DNA from: Mycolicibacterium flavescens
GTDB lineage: Bacteria; Actinomycetota; Actinomycetes; Mycobacteriales; Mycobacteriaceae
Length of the DNA: 64,000 nucleotides
Direction of reading: 5' to 3'
Assembly: GCF_001722335.1 (NCBI RefSeq)
Contig: NZ_MIHA01000003.1
Location: 124,001-188,000, forward strand
Numbering within the stretch: the first letter of the stretch is position 1; each line of letters starts with the position of its first letter. Shown piece after piece: positions 41,501-52,017 of this stretch. The notes beneath the pieces were generated by a model. The model had not been told where the DNA came from. It saw only the letters and a list, made by a program, of their open reading frames with translations, and ran no database searches. The position numbers and the translations under genes were made by a program.

Positions 41501-43549
41501 ATGTCCCGGCGTCTTTCCTGGATTCTCGCCGCCCTGGTCGTGCTGGCATCCGGTGCCCTGATGGGGCTGATCGGCAGCGACGACTCGAGTTCCCAGTCCC
41601 CAGTACCCGTTCCCGAATCGGCCGAATCCGCACGGGTGGACGCCCTGCTCGCCGAGTTCCCCGGCGGCGACAGCGCACCCGCGATCGTGGTGGTCACCCG
41701 CGAGGACGGCGCGCCCCTGTCCGGCGCCGACACCGCCGCGGTCAGCGGAAAGTGGCCGGGCGCCCAGGTTTCCGAGGACGGCGCCGCGGCGCTGGCGGTG
41801 GTGCCGCTGAGCGGTGACCTGTCCGGTTTCGCGCTCACCGACGAGGTCGAGAAGGTCCGGGCGCAGGCCGACGACGGGCTGCCCGCCGATCTGCGCGCCG
41901 AGGTCACCGGCGGACCGGCCTTCGGCGCCGACATCGCCGACTCGTTCTCGGGCGCGAACTTCACGCTGCTGGCGGTCACCGCGACCGTGGTGGCGCTGCT
42001 GCTGATCATCACCTACCGCTCGCCGGTGCTGTGGCTGGTGCCGCTGCTGGTGATCGCGTTCGCCGACCGGGTCGCCGCGGTGCTGGGCACCGCGGTGGCC
42101 CAGTCGCTGGGGATGACGCCAGACGGGTCGACCTCCGGGATCACCAGCGTGCTGGTGTTCGGCGCGGGCACCAACTACGCGCTGCTGCTGATCTCCCGCT
42201 ACCGCGAGGAACTGGCCCGCACCGACCAGCACCACGACGCGCTGGACACCGCGGTGCGCCGGGCCGGGCCGGCGATCGTGGCCAGCAACGCCACCGTCGT
42301 CCTGGCGCTGCTGACCCTGGTGCTGGCGACGTCGCCGAGCGTCGAGAGCCTCGGCGTGCAGGCGGCCGCCGGGCTGGTGGTGGCCGCGGTGTTCGTGCTG
42401 CTGGTGCTGCCGCCGCTGCTCGGGTTGTTCGGCAAGCGGCTGTTCTGGCCGTTCATCCCGAAGGTCGGCGACCGGGCGCTGACCGACTCCGGGTTCTGGC
42501 ACCGCATCGCCGAGGGCGTGGCCCGCAAACCCGCGGTGGTGGCGACGACCGCGATCGCCGCGCTGGCGCTGCTGTGCACCGGGTTGCTGGCCACGCCGAT
42601 CGGCCTGTCGCAGACCGAGCAGTTCCGGGTGCAGGCCGAGTCGGTCAGCGGCTACGAGCGCCTCTCCCAGCACTTCCCCAGCGGCCTGACCGACCCGACC
42701 CGGGTGGTCGCCGACACCGCGCGCGCCGCCGACGTGCAGCGCGCGATCACCGGGACCCCCGGTGTGGTGTCGGCGAACCCGGCGGGCCAGAGCCCGGGCG
42801 GGTTGACCCAGTGGTCGGTCGTGATCGACGCCGAGCCCGCCTCCGAGGGTGCGTTCGAAACCATTGACCGGCTGCGGGATTCGGTGCGCGACGCCGACCC
42901 GACGGCGCTGGTCGGCGGCTCCGACGCGACCGCGCGGGACGCGAGCGCGGCGGCGTCGCGGGACCGCGCGGTGGTGATCCCGGCGATCCTGCTGGTGGTG
43001 CTCGCGGTGCTCTACGTGCTGCTGCGGGCCGCGCTGGCGCCGCTGGTGCTGGTGGCGGTGACGGTGCTCAGTTCGGTGGCCGCGCTGGGACTGGGCGGCT
43101 GGGCCAGCGTGCACCTGTTCGGCTTTCCCGCGCTGGACAACACCACCCCGCTGTTCGCGTTCCTGTTCCTGGTGGCGCTCGGCGTGGACTACACGATCTT
43201 CCTGGTCACCCGCGCCCGCGAGGAGACACCCGAGCACGGCACCCGCGGCGGGATCGTGCGCGCGGTGTCGGCCACCGGTGCGGTGATCACCAGCGCCGGC
43301 ATCGTGCTGGCGGCGGTGTTCTGCGTGCTCGGGGTGCTGCCGCTGATCGTGTTGACCCAGATCGGGATCATCGTCGGGCTGGGCATTCTGCTCGACACGT
43401 TCGTGGTGCGCACGGTGATCATCCCGGCGCTGTTCACGCTGATCGGCCCGCGGATCTGGTGGCCGGCGCTGCGCGATGCGGACTACCGTGCCAACGGTGG
43501 AGGAGCACAGGGTCGCCACCGCGCTGGGCAGGCTGCGGATCCGCACTAG
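41501..43549 (+). CDS. MMPL/RND-family transporter
   Basis: A 682-residue exporter with two repeated halves of about six transmembrane helices each and two extracytoplasmic loops. The paired signatures are FGAGTNYALLLISRYREELA in the first half and FLVALGVDYTIFLVTRAREE in the second; they carry the proton-relay positions, Asn-Tyr in the first and Asp-Tyr in the second. The protein is shorter than MmpL3 and closer to ActII-3-type drug or lipid exporters. It is divergent from the MarR gene and overlaps the start of the hydrolase gene, suggesting an exported compound modified by the hydrolase, P450 and ferredoxin that follow. Confidence 0.9.
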   Translation: MSRRLSWILAALVVLASGALMGLIGSDDSSSQSPVPVPESAESARVDALLAEFPGGDSAPAIVVVTREDGAPLSGADTAAVSGKWPGAQVSEDGAAALAVVPLSGDLSGFALTDEVEKVRAQADDGLPADLRAEVTGGPAFGADIADSFSGANFTLLAVTATVVALLLIITYRSPVLWLVPLLVIAFADRVAAVLGTAVAQSLGMTPDGSTSGITSVLVFGAGTNYALLLISRYREELARTDQHHDALDTAVRRAGPAIVASNATVVLALLTLVLATSPSVESLGVQAAAGLVVAAVFVLLVLPPLLGLFGKRLFWPFIPKVGDRALTDSGFWHRIAEGVARKPAVVATTAIAALALLCTGLLATPIGLSQTEQFRVQAESVSGYERLSQHFPSGLTDPTRVVADTARAADVQRAITGTPGVVSANPAGQSPGGLTQWSVVIDAEPASEGAFETIDRLRDSVRDADPTALVGGSDATARDASAAASRDRAVVIPAILLVVLAVLYVLLRAALAPLVLVAVTVLSSVAALGLGGWASVHLFGFPALDNTTPLFAFLFLVALGVDYTIFLVTRAREETPEHGTRGGIVRAVSATGAVITSAGIVLAAVFCVLGVLPLIVLTQIGIIVGLGILLDTFVVRTVIIPALFTLIGPRIWWPALRDADYRANGGGAQGRHRAGQAADPH

Positions 43550-44303
43550 CGGTCACGGCCCGGCGCTGATGTTGTGGCCCAGCCTGCTGATGACCGGCGA
43601 CATGTGGTCGGCGCAGGCGGCGCACTTCAGCGCCACGCACCGCGTCGTACTGGTCGACCCACCGGGGCACGGCGGAAGCGAAAAGTTGTTCGCCCCCTTC
43701 ACATTCGAGGACTGCGCGCGCTGCGTCGTCGACATCCTCGACGCGCTGGGCATCGACCGGACCCACTTCGTCGGCAACTCGTGGGGCGGGATGATCGGCG
43801 CCACGTTCGCGGCCGAGCACCCCGGGCGGATCGGGCGCGCGGTGTTGATGAACTGCACCGCGTCCCCGGCCGGCGCCCGGCAGAAGCTCGAGTACGGGTT
43901 GCTCCTGCGCGTGGCCGCGCTCATCGGCGGCATCCGACCGCCGCTGACCCGGTCGGTGCTCAAGGCGTTCCTCGGCCCCACCACGATGCGCACGCGGCCC
44001 GCCGTCGTGGCGTTCGTGCGCGCGGCAGCCGCCGCCGTCGATGTGTCGTCGTGCGCGTGGGCGGTCAAAAGCGTCGTACCCGCGCGACCCGACCAGCGCG
44101 CGCTGCTGGCGCAGGTCACCACGCCGGTGCTGGTGGTCGCGGGCAGCGAGGACGCGACGTTCCCCGTCGCCGAGACGCTCGCGATGGCCGACGCGATTCC
44201 CGGCGCGACCGGCGTGGTGCTCGACGGCGTCGCGCATCTCGCCGGTCTGGAGGACCCCGACCTGACGAACAAACTCATCGAGGAGTTCGTCTCGCGCGGG
44301 TAG
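43476..44303 (+). CDS. Alpha/beta hydrolase
   Basis: A 275-residue alpha/beta hydrolase with PGHGGSEKLF, the nucleophile elbow VGNSWGGMIGA, the acid in VVAGSEDATFPV and the terminal His in DGVAHLAGLEDP. The start is uncertain: ATG 43476 overlaps the MMPL gene by 74 bp, and GTG 43488 is an alternative. It probably acts on an ester or lactone. Only 9 bp separate it from the P450 start, but the P450 has its own -10-like hexamer formed by this gene's stop codon. Confidence 0.87.
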   Translation: MRTTVPTVEEHRVATALGRLRIRTSGHGPALMLWPSLLMTGDMWSAQAAHFSATHRVVLVDPPGHGGSEKLFAPFTFEDCARCVVDILDALGIDRTHFVGNSWGGMIGATFAAEHPGRIGRAVLMNCTASPAGARQKLEYGLLLRVAALIGGIRPPLTRSVLKAFLGPTTMRTRPAVVAFVRAAAAAVDVSSCAWAVKSVVPARPDQRALLAQVTTPVLVVAGSEDATFPVAETLAMADAIPGATGVVLDGVAHLAGLEDPDLTNKLIEEFVSRG

Positions 44304-44312
44304 CGTCGGGTC

Positions 44313-45521
44313 ATGACGCGAGCACCAGCGCCGCCGCCGGTCCACATGCGGCGCGACGCGTTCACCCCCACCGCGGAGCTCGCGCGCATCCGCGAGACCA
44401 CCGGCGTCAGCACCGTGACGAACACGTTCGGTATGACGGTGTACCTGGTCACCCGCCACGACGACGTCAAAGACGTGCTCTCCGATCACGAACGGTTCTC
44501 CAACAGCAGACCGCCGGGTTTCGTGATGCCCGGGGCACCAACGCTTTCCGACGAGGATGTGGCCAGCGCCCGGGCGGGCAACCTGCTCGGGCTCGATCCG
44601 CCCGAACATCAGCGGCTGCGCCGGATGCTGACCCCGGAGTTCACGATCCGACGGATGCGGCGGCTCGAGCCGCGCATCGCCGAGATCGTCGACGGCCAGC
44701 TGGACCTGATGGAGAACAGCGGAGCACCAGCCGATCTCGTCGAGCATTTCGCGCTGCCGATCCCGTCGCTGGTGATCTGCGAACTGCTCGGGGTGCCGTA
44801 TGAGGACCGCGCCGACTTCCAGCACCGCAGCGCGCGGCAACTCGACCTGTCGCTGCCGTTCGCCGAGCGACTCGAGTTGCAGCGCGCCGGCCGCGCCTAC
44901 ATGCAGTCGCTGGTCGCGCGGGCCCGGCAACACCCCGGCGACGACATCCTCGGGATGCTGATCCGCGAACACGGCGGCGAACTCAGCGACGACGAACTCG
45001 TCGGCATCGCCGGGCTTCTGCTGCTCGCCGGGCACGAGACGACGTCGAACATGCTGGGTCTGGGCACGCTGGCGCTGCTGCGCCACCCCGATCAGCTCGC
45101 CGCCGTGCGCGACGATCCCGACGCCGTCGGTCCCGCGGTCGAGGAACTGCTGCGCTGGCTGTCCATCGTGCACACCGCGATTCCGCGGATCACCACCACC
45201 GACGTCGAGATCGCCGGCGTGCCGATCCCGGCCGGGCAGCTGGTGTTCGCGTCGCTGCCGTCGGCCAACCGCGACCCGGACTTCGTCGGATCGCCCGACG
45301 TGCTGGACATCGCGCGCAGCGCGGCCGGGCACGTCGCCTTCGGCCACGGCGTGCACCACTGCCTGGGCGCGCCGCTGGCCCGCATGGAGATGCGCATCGC
45401 GTTCCCCGCTCTACTGCAACGGTTTCCGGAACTGCGGCTGGCCGAGGATTTCGCCGACGTGCAGTTCCGGTCGTTTCACTTCATCTACAGGCTCAAATCG
45501 CTGGAGGTCACTTGGAGATGA
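44313..45521 (+). CDS. Cytochrome P450
   Basis: A 402-residue P450 with heme loop FGHGVHHCLGAPLAR (Cys 350), I-helix LLLLAGHETTSNM and ExxR in EELLRWL. The I-helix acid-alcohol pair ETT is canonical, unlike the P450 at 3555. TAGCGT at 44301-44306, made from the upstream stop codon plus CGT, lies exactly 6 bases before the ATG. A 3Fe-4S ferredoxin gene overlaps its stop by ATGA and is almost certainly its electron donor. The substrate is unknown. Confidence 0.93.
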   Translation: MTRAPAPPPVHMRRDAFTPTAELARIRETTGVSTVTNTFGMTVYLVTRHDDVKDVLSDHERFSNSRPPGFVMPGAPTLSDEDVASARAGNLLGLDPPEHQRLRRMLTPEFTIRRMRRLEPRIAEIVDGQLDLMENSGAPADLVEHFALPIPSLVICELLGVPYEDRADFQHRSARQLDLSLPFAERLELQRAGRAYMQSLVARARQHPGDDILGMLIREHGGELSDDELVGIAGLLLLAGHETTSNMLGLGTLALLRHPDQLAAVRDDPDAVGPAVEELLRWLSIVHTAIPRITTTDVEIAGVPIPAGQLVFASLPSANRDPDFVGSPDVLDIARSAAGHVAFGHGVHHCLGAPLARMEMRIAFPALLQRFPELRLAEDFADVQFRSFHFIYRLKSLEVTWR

Positions 45522-45721
45522 GCAACGTGAAAGTGCATGCCGACCGCGACCTGTGCATCCAGGCCGGTAACTGCGTGATGTCGACCGACGCGGTGTTCGA
45601 CCAGGACGACGACGGCATCGTCGTGGTGCTCGTCGACGAGGTGCCCGACGACGAACTCGAACACGCCCGCGAAGCCGTGAAACTGTGTCCGGCGCAAGCG
45701 CTTCGGCTCGTCGAGAGCTAG
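45518..45721 (+). CDS. 3Fe-4S ferredoxin, P450 partner
   Basis: A 67-residue single-cluster ferredoxin with cysteines at 13, 19 and 57 in the pattern C-x5-C...CP (DLCIQAGNCV and KLCPAQAL), the 3Fe-4S type that feeds actinobacterial P450s. I start it at ATG 45518, which overlaps the P450 stop; GGAGG lies about 10 bases upstream. A TTG at 45512 would add two residues. Co-translation with the P450 defines the redox pair; a ferredoxin reductase is not in the window. Confidence 0.92.
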   Translation: MSNVKVHADRDLCIQAGNCVMSTDAVFDQDDDGIVVVLVDEVPDDELEHAREAVKLCPAQALRLVES

Positions 45722-46349
45722 ACCGCGCGGGGCTGGCGCATCAGCAGCACGCTGACCACCAGCACCCACGCCGGGAACGTCAGCGCCAGCCACATGGTGG
45801 TGTCGCCGGCGGCCAGCAGCCCGACCGCCAGCAGGTAGCTCGCGCCGACCAGCCAGCGCGGCATCAGCCCGGTCCTGAGCCAGATGGTGGCCAGCGACAT
45901 CATGAACACCGCCGCCATCCGCAGCCCGTAGGTCTTGGAGATCGTCAGCAGGATCATCTGCCCCACCGCGGCGACCGCGGGATGACCGGCCGCGCCGCCG
46001 CGTTCGAGTCCGGCGCCCACCCCGGCCGCGACGAACATCATCGCCAGGAACAGCAGTCCGCTGCCCAGCAGCACCGTCGAGAAGAACTTGTCCTCGTAGT
46101 CGCCCAACCCGTCGCGCACCACGCCCAGAAACCACAGGAACGCGATACCGGCGAACGGCATCAGCAGCGCGGCGATCCGCAGGTTCACGCTGCCCTCGCG
46201 CAGCCACTGCGAACCCGGCGGAGCCCCCTCGGGCAGCGCCAACCGGATCAGCACCAGCGCCGCGGCGAACAGCACCGCGAACAGCACGCCGGCCAGCGCC
46301 GCGGCCCTCGGAGTGGTGAGCCGCCGCAGCCGCCGATCGGCGGGTCCGG

Positions 46350-46353
<4 letters not shown>
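45718..46353 (-). CDS. Integral membrane protein of unknown function
   Basis: A 211-residue protein with about six hydrophobic helices (AAALAGVLFAVLFAAALVLI, AALLMPFAGIAFLWFLGVV, LLGSGLLFLAMMFVAAGVGA, MAAVFMMSLATIW and two at the C-terminus). A conserved-looking loop GDYEDKFFSTV follows the second helix. No family was recognised. Its start overlaps the stop of the thioesterase gene by ATGA, so it follows purA and the thioesterase in one transcript, and it overlaps the convergent ferredoxin stop. Confidence 0.7.
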
Positions 46354-48343
<1,990 letters not shown>

Positions 48344-48376
48344 CTACCTTATCCCAGCCGCGTGTGAGGAGTTGGC

Positions 48377-48979
48377 ATGAGCACCGCCGACGTCGTGGTG
48401 TTGCCGTGCGGAGCCCTCCGGATACCGCGCCCGCTGCGCGGCCTGCCCACGGCCGAATCCGCCGATGTCGACTGCCGCCGGTTGGTCGTGGTGGGCTCGG
48501 ACGCCGACGTCGCGGCCGTGCTCACCCGGCTGATGCGCACCGAGCGGCTCGGCGTCGAGGTGGCCCACGTCCGGCGCCCCTGGCAGGCCCGCCGGGCGCT
48601 GAGCGCCCCGGCGAGCCGGGTCCCGCTGATCCGCGACGACAGCGGCACGGCCGTCGTCGGCGCGGCGCTGTGGCTGGGTGAGGCGCAACTGCACCGCGGT
48701 GCGCGGGCGGCGAAGCTGACCGGGGAGGCCGTCGTCGACGACGAGGTGCTGTTCGACGGCACGGTCACCGGGGTGCGGATCGAGCCCACGTCGACGCTGC
48801 CCGGGCTGCGGGCGGCGGTGCTCTCGCCGCACATGCGGCCGGGCCGCTGGCTCGCCGGCCGGGCCGCGCAGCTGGGCACCACCGGGGCGTTCGTGGTGCG
48901 CGACGGGCAGTTGGGCACGCGTGCGGTCCGGCGATCGACCCTCTACCGGCACACCGAGGGTTGGCTGCGGGTGGGTTGA
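48377..48979 (+). CDS. Conserved mycobacterial protein (Rv0358-like position)
   Basis: A 200-residue soluble protein: VVVLPCGALRIPRPLRGLPT, RLVVVGSDADVAAVLTRLMR, GLRAAVLSPHMRPGRWLAGR and the C-terminal STLYRHTEGWLRV. No catalytic motif was recognised; the repeated strand/helix pattern suggests an alpha/beta ligand-binding domain. GAGGAG precedes the ATG. Its place between purA and the M50 protease matches Rv0358. The function is unknown. Confidence 0.75.
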   Translation: MSTADVVVLPCGALRIPRPLRGLPTAESADVDCRRLVVVGSDADVAAVLTRLMRTERLGVEVAHVRRPWQARRALSAPASRVPLIRDDSGTAVVGAALWLGEAQLHRGARAAKLTGEAVVDDEVLFDGTVTGVRIEPTSTLPGLRAAVLSPHMRPGRWLAGRAAQLGTTGAFVVRDGQLGTRAVRRSTLYRHTEGWLRVG

Positions 48980-48999
48980 GCGGTCGGTAGCGTCGACGC

Positions 49000-49782
49000 G
49001 TGAGCGTTCGCCCGCTGCACCGGCCGGTGCGGCCCAGCCCGGTCTTCCTGGCGATCGTCGCGGCCACGGTGGCCGGCGGCGTGCTGGCCTGGTTCTGCGC
49101 GACCGACGCCCGCCGACCGTTGGCCTACGTCGCGGTGTTCACGTTCGTGATCGCGGGCTGGCTGGTGTCGCTGTGCATCCACGAGTTCGCGCACGCGTTC
49201 ACGGCGTGGCGGTTCGGTGACCGCGACGTCGAGGTCCGCGGGTACCTGACGCTCAACCCGCTCAAGTACTCCAACCCGCTGCTGTCGATCGGGCTGCCGG
49301 TGCTGGTCATCGCAATCGGCGGCATCGGGTTGCCGGGCGGCGCGGTGTACGTGCGCACCGCGTGGATGACGCCGCGCCAACGCACGCTGGTCAGCCTGGC
49401 CGGCCCGGCCACCAACCTGGTGTTCGCCGTGGCGCTGCTGGTGCTGACCGCCGCGCTCTTCGACCCGGCCCACGGCGTGTTCTGGTCCGGTATGGCGTTC
49501 CTGGGGTTCCTGCAGGTGACCGCGTTCGTGCTGAACATGCTGCCGGTGCCGGGGCTGGACGGGTACGGCGCGCTGGAACCGCACCTGAGCCCGCAGACGC
49601 AGCGCGCGGTCGCCCCGGCCAAGCAGTGGGGGCTGCTGATCCTGCTGCTGCTGTTGTTCACCCCGACGCTCAACCAGTGGTTCTGGCAGACGGTGCTGTG
49701 GGTCTTCGACTTCTCGGGGGTGCCGCGGCCGCTGGTGTGGAGCGGCAGCGCGTTGACCCGCTTCTGGTCGGCCTGGTTCTAG
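49000..49782 (+). CDS. Site-2 protease family (M50) membrane protein
   Basis: A 260-residue polytopic protein with the intramembrane zinc motif LCIHEFAHAFTAW (HExxH) and the second metal motif MLPVPGLDGYGALE (the NxxPxxxLDG type). About six hydrophobic helices surround them. There is no PDZ domain, placing it in the compact S2P-like group whose substrates are mostly unknown. GTG 49000 has TAGCGT exactly 6 bases upstream, indicating a leaderless transcript. Position corresponds to Rv0359. Confidence 0.88.
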   Translation: MSVRPLHRPVRPSPVFLAIVAATVAGGVLAWFCATDARRPLAYVAVFTFVIAGWLVSLCIHEFAHAFTAWRFGDRDVEVRGYLTLNPLKYSNPLLSIGLPVLVIAIGGIGLPGGAVYVRTAWMTPRQRTLVSLAGPATNLVFAVALLVLTAALFDPAHGVFWSGMAFLGFLQVTAFVLNMLPVPGLDGYGALEPHLSPQTQRAVAPAKQWGLLILLLLLFTPTLNQWFWQTVLWVFDFSGVPRPLVWSGSALTRFWSAWF

Positions 49783-49800
49783 CCCCGTGACCTTGCCACA

Positions 49801-49818
49801 TATGCGCGTTTACGCATA
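49801..49818. promoter_or_regulatory. Inverted repeat before the cation efflux gene
   Basis: TATGCG and CGCATA are exact reverse complements with a 6-base spacer, ending 10 bases before ATG 49829. This resembles ArsR/SmtB-type metal-sensor operators. Confidence 0.5.
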
Positions 49819-49828
49819 GATTGCTGGC

Positions 49829-50719
49829 ATGGGTGCCGGCCACGATCACAGTCACGGGGACGCCCGGGTCAGCCGCATGATCATCGCGGCGGCGATCCTC
49901 ACCGCGTTCTTCGTGATCGAGCTCGTCACCGCATTGCTGATCAACTCGATCGCGCTGCTGGCCGACGCCGGTCACATGCTGACCGACCTGGTCGCGATGT
50001 TCATGGGCCTGACCGCGGTGCTGCTGGCCCGGCACGGCAAGGCCTCCCCGGCCCGCACCTACGGCTGGCACCGCGCGGAGGTGTTCACCGCGGTCACCAA
50101 CGCGGCGCTGCTGCTGGGCGTCGCGGCGTTCATCCTGTACGAGGCGATCGAACGGATCGGCGACGCGCCCGAGGTGCCCGGGATGCCGATGATCCTCGTG
50201 GCGTCCGCCGGGCTGGTGGCCAACCTCGTCGTCGTACTGCTGCTGCGGTCGCACTCGGAGACCAGCCTGGCGGTCAAGGGCGCCTACATGGAGGTCATGG
50301 CCGACACGGTCGGCAGCATCGGCGTGCTCATCGCCGGCGTCGTCACGGTCACGACGAGCTGGCCCTACGCCGACATCGTGGTCGCGGTGTTCGTCGCGCT
50401 GTGGGTGCTGCCGCGGGCGTTCTCACTGGCCCGCGCGGCGCTGCGGATCCTGTCCGAGTCGTCGCCGGCCCACATCGACGTCGAGGAGCTGCACTCGGCG
50501 CTGTGCGCGGTCGAAGGCGTCACCGATGTGCACGACCTGCACGTGTGGACGCTGGTGCCCGGCAAGGACATGGTCACCGCGCACCTGACCAGCAACCGGG
50601 ACTCGGCGCAGGTGCTCGACGACGCCCGCGCGGTGCTGACCGCCCGCGGGCTCGACCACTCCACGGTTCAGGTCGAACCGGCCGAAAGCAGCGGGGACTG
50701 CAACTGCGAGGCCGAGTAG
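49829..50719 (+). CDS. Cation diffusion facilitator (zinc/cobalt-type exporter)
   Basis: A 296-residue CDF protein: His-rich start GAGHDHSHGD, six transmembrane helices, and metal-site A residues in LLADAGHMLTDLVAMF (HxxxD). In helix 5 the usual HxxxD reads EVMAD (YMEVMADTVGS), an acidic replacement that could alter selectivity. The C-terminal domain VEELHSALCAVEGVTDVHDL, VWTLVPGKDMVTAHL is typical, and the tail CNCEAE adds a C-x-C. It exports divalent metal in exchange for protons. An inverted repeat just upstream suggests a metal-sensing repressor. Confidence 0.92.
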   Translation: MGAGHDHSHGDARVSRMIIAAAILTAFFVIELVTALLINSIALLADAGHMLTDLVAMFMGLTAVLLARHGKASPARTYGWHRAEVFTAVTNAALLLGVAAFILYEAIERIGDAPEVPGMPMILVASAGLVANLVVVLLLRSHSETSLAVKGAYMEVMADTVGSIGVLIAGVVTVTTSWPYADIVVAVFVALWVLPRAFSLARAALRILSESSPAHIDVEELHSALCAVEGVTDVHDLHVWTLVPGKDMVTAHLTSNRDSAQVLDDARAVLTARGLDHSTVQVEPAESSGDCNCEAE

Positions 50720-50726
50720 ACCGGGC

Positions 50727-51152
50727 TCAGGCCAGCCCGAGTTCGGTGCGCGCGCCCGGATCGCAGTCGTCGAGCAGATCGAGGCAGCGCTGGTTCTCGT
50801 CGGTCTCGCCGATCGCGTCGGCGGCCCGCGCGAGCGCGGCCACACAGCGCAGGAACCCGCGGTTGGGCTCGTGGCGGTACGGGACGGGCCCGAAACCCTT
50901 CCAGCCGTTGCGGCGCAACTGGTCGAGCCCGCGGTGATACCCGGTGCGCGCGTAGGCGTACGCCGTGATCGCCTTGTCGTCGGCCAGCGCCTCCTCGGCA
51001 AGGGCGGCCCACGCGACCGACGCCGACGGGTGCGCGGCGGCGACGATCGCCGGCTTCTCCCCGGCCGCGAGTTCCTCTTCAGCCTCGCTGTCACCGGGCA
51101 GCAACACCGGCTCCGGCCCGAGCAGATCACCCATCCGTGTCATGGCGTCCAT
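50727..51152 (-). CDS. DUF3151 family protein
   Basis: A 141-residue soluble, helical protein: LLGPEPVLLPGDSEAEEELA, HPSASVAWAALAEEALADDK, AYAYARTGYHRGLDQLRRNG and WKGFGPVPYRHEPNRGFLRC are the conserved DUF3151 segments. The TPR-like helical pattern suggests protein interaction, but the function is unknown. It corresponds in position and orientation to Rv0360c. It converges with the CDF gene (7 bp gap) and is divergent from the membrane protein at 51216. Confidence 0.88.
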   Translation of the reverse strand: MDAMTRMGDLLGPEPVLLPGDSEAEEELAAGEKPAIVAAAHPSASVAWAALAEEALADDKAITAYAYARTGYHRGLDQLRRNGWKGFGPVPYRHEPNRGFLRCVAALARAADAIGETDENQRCLDLLDDCDPGARTELGLA

Positions 51153-51215
51153 TGTGCCGTGCCGGTCGGTGACTAAGCTTCCGGCGGTAGCTTCACGAGG
51201 AGGAAGAGCGCAGGC

Positions 51216-52010
51216 ATGTCGAACCCATCAGGGCCTGACCAGCCCGAAGACGATTCGAACGTCGCCGACGGCGCAGGCGCTCCCGACGAATCAGCCACCG
51301 AGGCGTTCGAACACGACGCCGACCACGAACCGGCGACCGAGATCATGTCGGCGGCGCCGCCGCCGGACCCGAGCGAAGGCGGTGACGCCGAACCCGGCGA
51401 ACGCCGGTTCACCGCCCCGTCCGGTTTCGACGCGGGCACCACCCAGCGCATCGACACCCCCGCCGAACCGGCCACCGAGGTGTTCGCCGCCCCACCCGGC
51501 GCCAAACCTGTTGCCCCACAGATGATTCCACCGCGCGGCGAGGCGCCCAAGCCGTCGCAGCAGCAGCGGCGGAGCTGGGGATGGGTGGCGGCGGTGGTGC
51601 TGGTCATCGCCGCGCTGGTGGCGATCGCCGTGCTCGGCACGGTGCTGTTGACCCGGGACTCCAAACCGAAGGTGTCGCAGGAAGAGATGGTCCGCTCGAC
51701 CATCGAGGAGTTCGACGCCGCGATCCAGAGCGGTGATCTGGCCAAGCTGCGCGGCATCACCTGCGGCAGCAAGCGCGACAGCTACGTCAAGTACGACGAG
51801 AAGACCTGGGCGGAGATCCACGAACGGGTGGCGGCGGCCAAGCAGTACCCGGTGGTGGCCAGCATCGACCAGGTCATCATCAACGGCGACCACGCCGAGG
51901 CCAACGTCACCGCGTTCATGGCCTACGCGCCGCAGACCCGTTCCACGCGCAGCTTCGACCTGGAGTTCCGCGACGAGCAGTGGAAGATCTGCCAGGCCCC
52001 GGTCAGCTGA
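51216..52010 (+). CDS. Single-pass membrane protein with extracytoplasmic Rv0361-like domain
   Basis: 264 residues. The first ~120 are a low-complexity acidic/proline-rich cytoplasmic region with repeats such as PATEVF and PATEIM. Then one transmembrane helix (GWVAAVVLVIAALVAIAVLG) and an extracytoplasmic domain with Cys in LRGITCGSKR and the terminal EQWKICQAP. It corresponds to Rv0361. The unstructured cytoplasmic part with regularly spaced Thr could be a phosphorylation target of Ser/Thr kinases (inference). Related domains occur at 39245 and 63521. Confidence 0.8.
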   Translation: MSNPSGPDQPEDDSNVADGAGAPDESATEAFEHDADHEPATEIMSAAPPPDPSEGGDAEPGERRFTAPSGFDAGTTQRIDTPAEPATEVFAAPPGAKPVAPQMIPPRGEAPKPSQQQRRSWGWVAAVVLVIAALVAIAVLGTVLLTRDSKPKVSQEEMVRSTIEEFDAAIQSGDLAKLRGITCGSKRDSYVKYDEKTWAEIHERVAAAKQYPVVASIDQVIINGDHAEANVTAFMAYAPQTRSTRSFDLEFRDEQWKICQAPVS

Positions 52011-52017
52011 GCACCGG

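Noticed and set aside
41477..43546. 689-codon minus-strand frame opposite the MMPL gene
   Set aside because: A His/Gln/Arg-rich antisense shadow with no domain; the MMPL frame has transmembrane periodicity and paired signatures.
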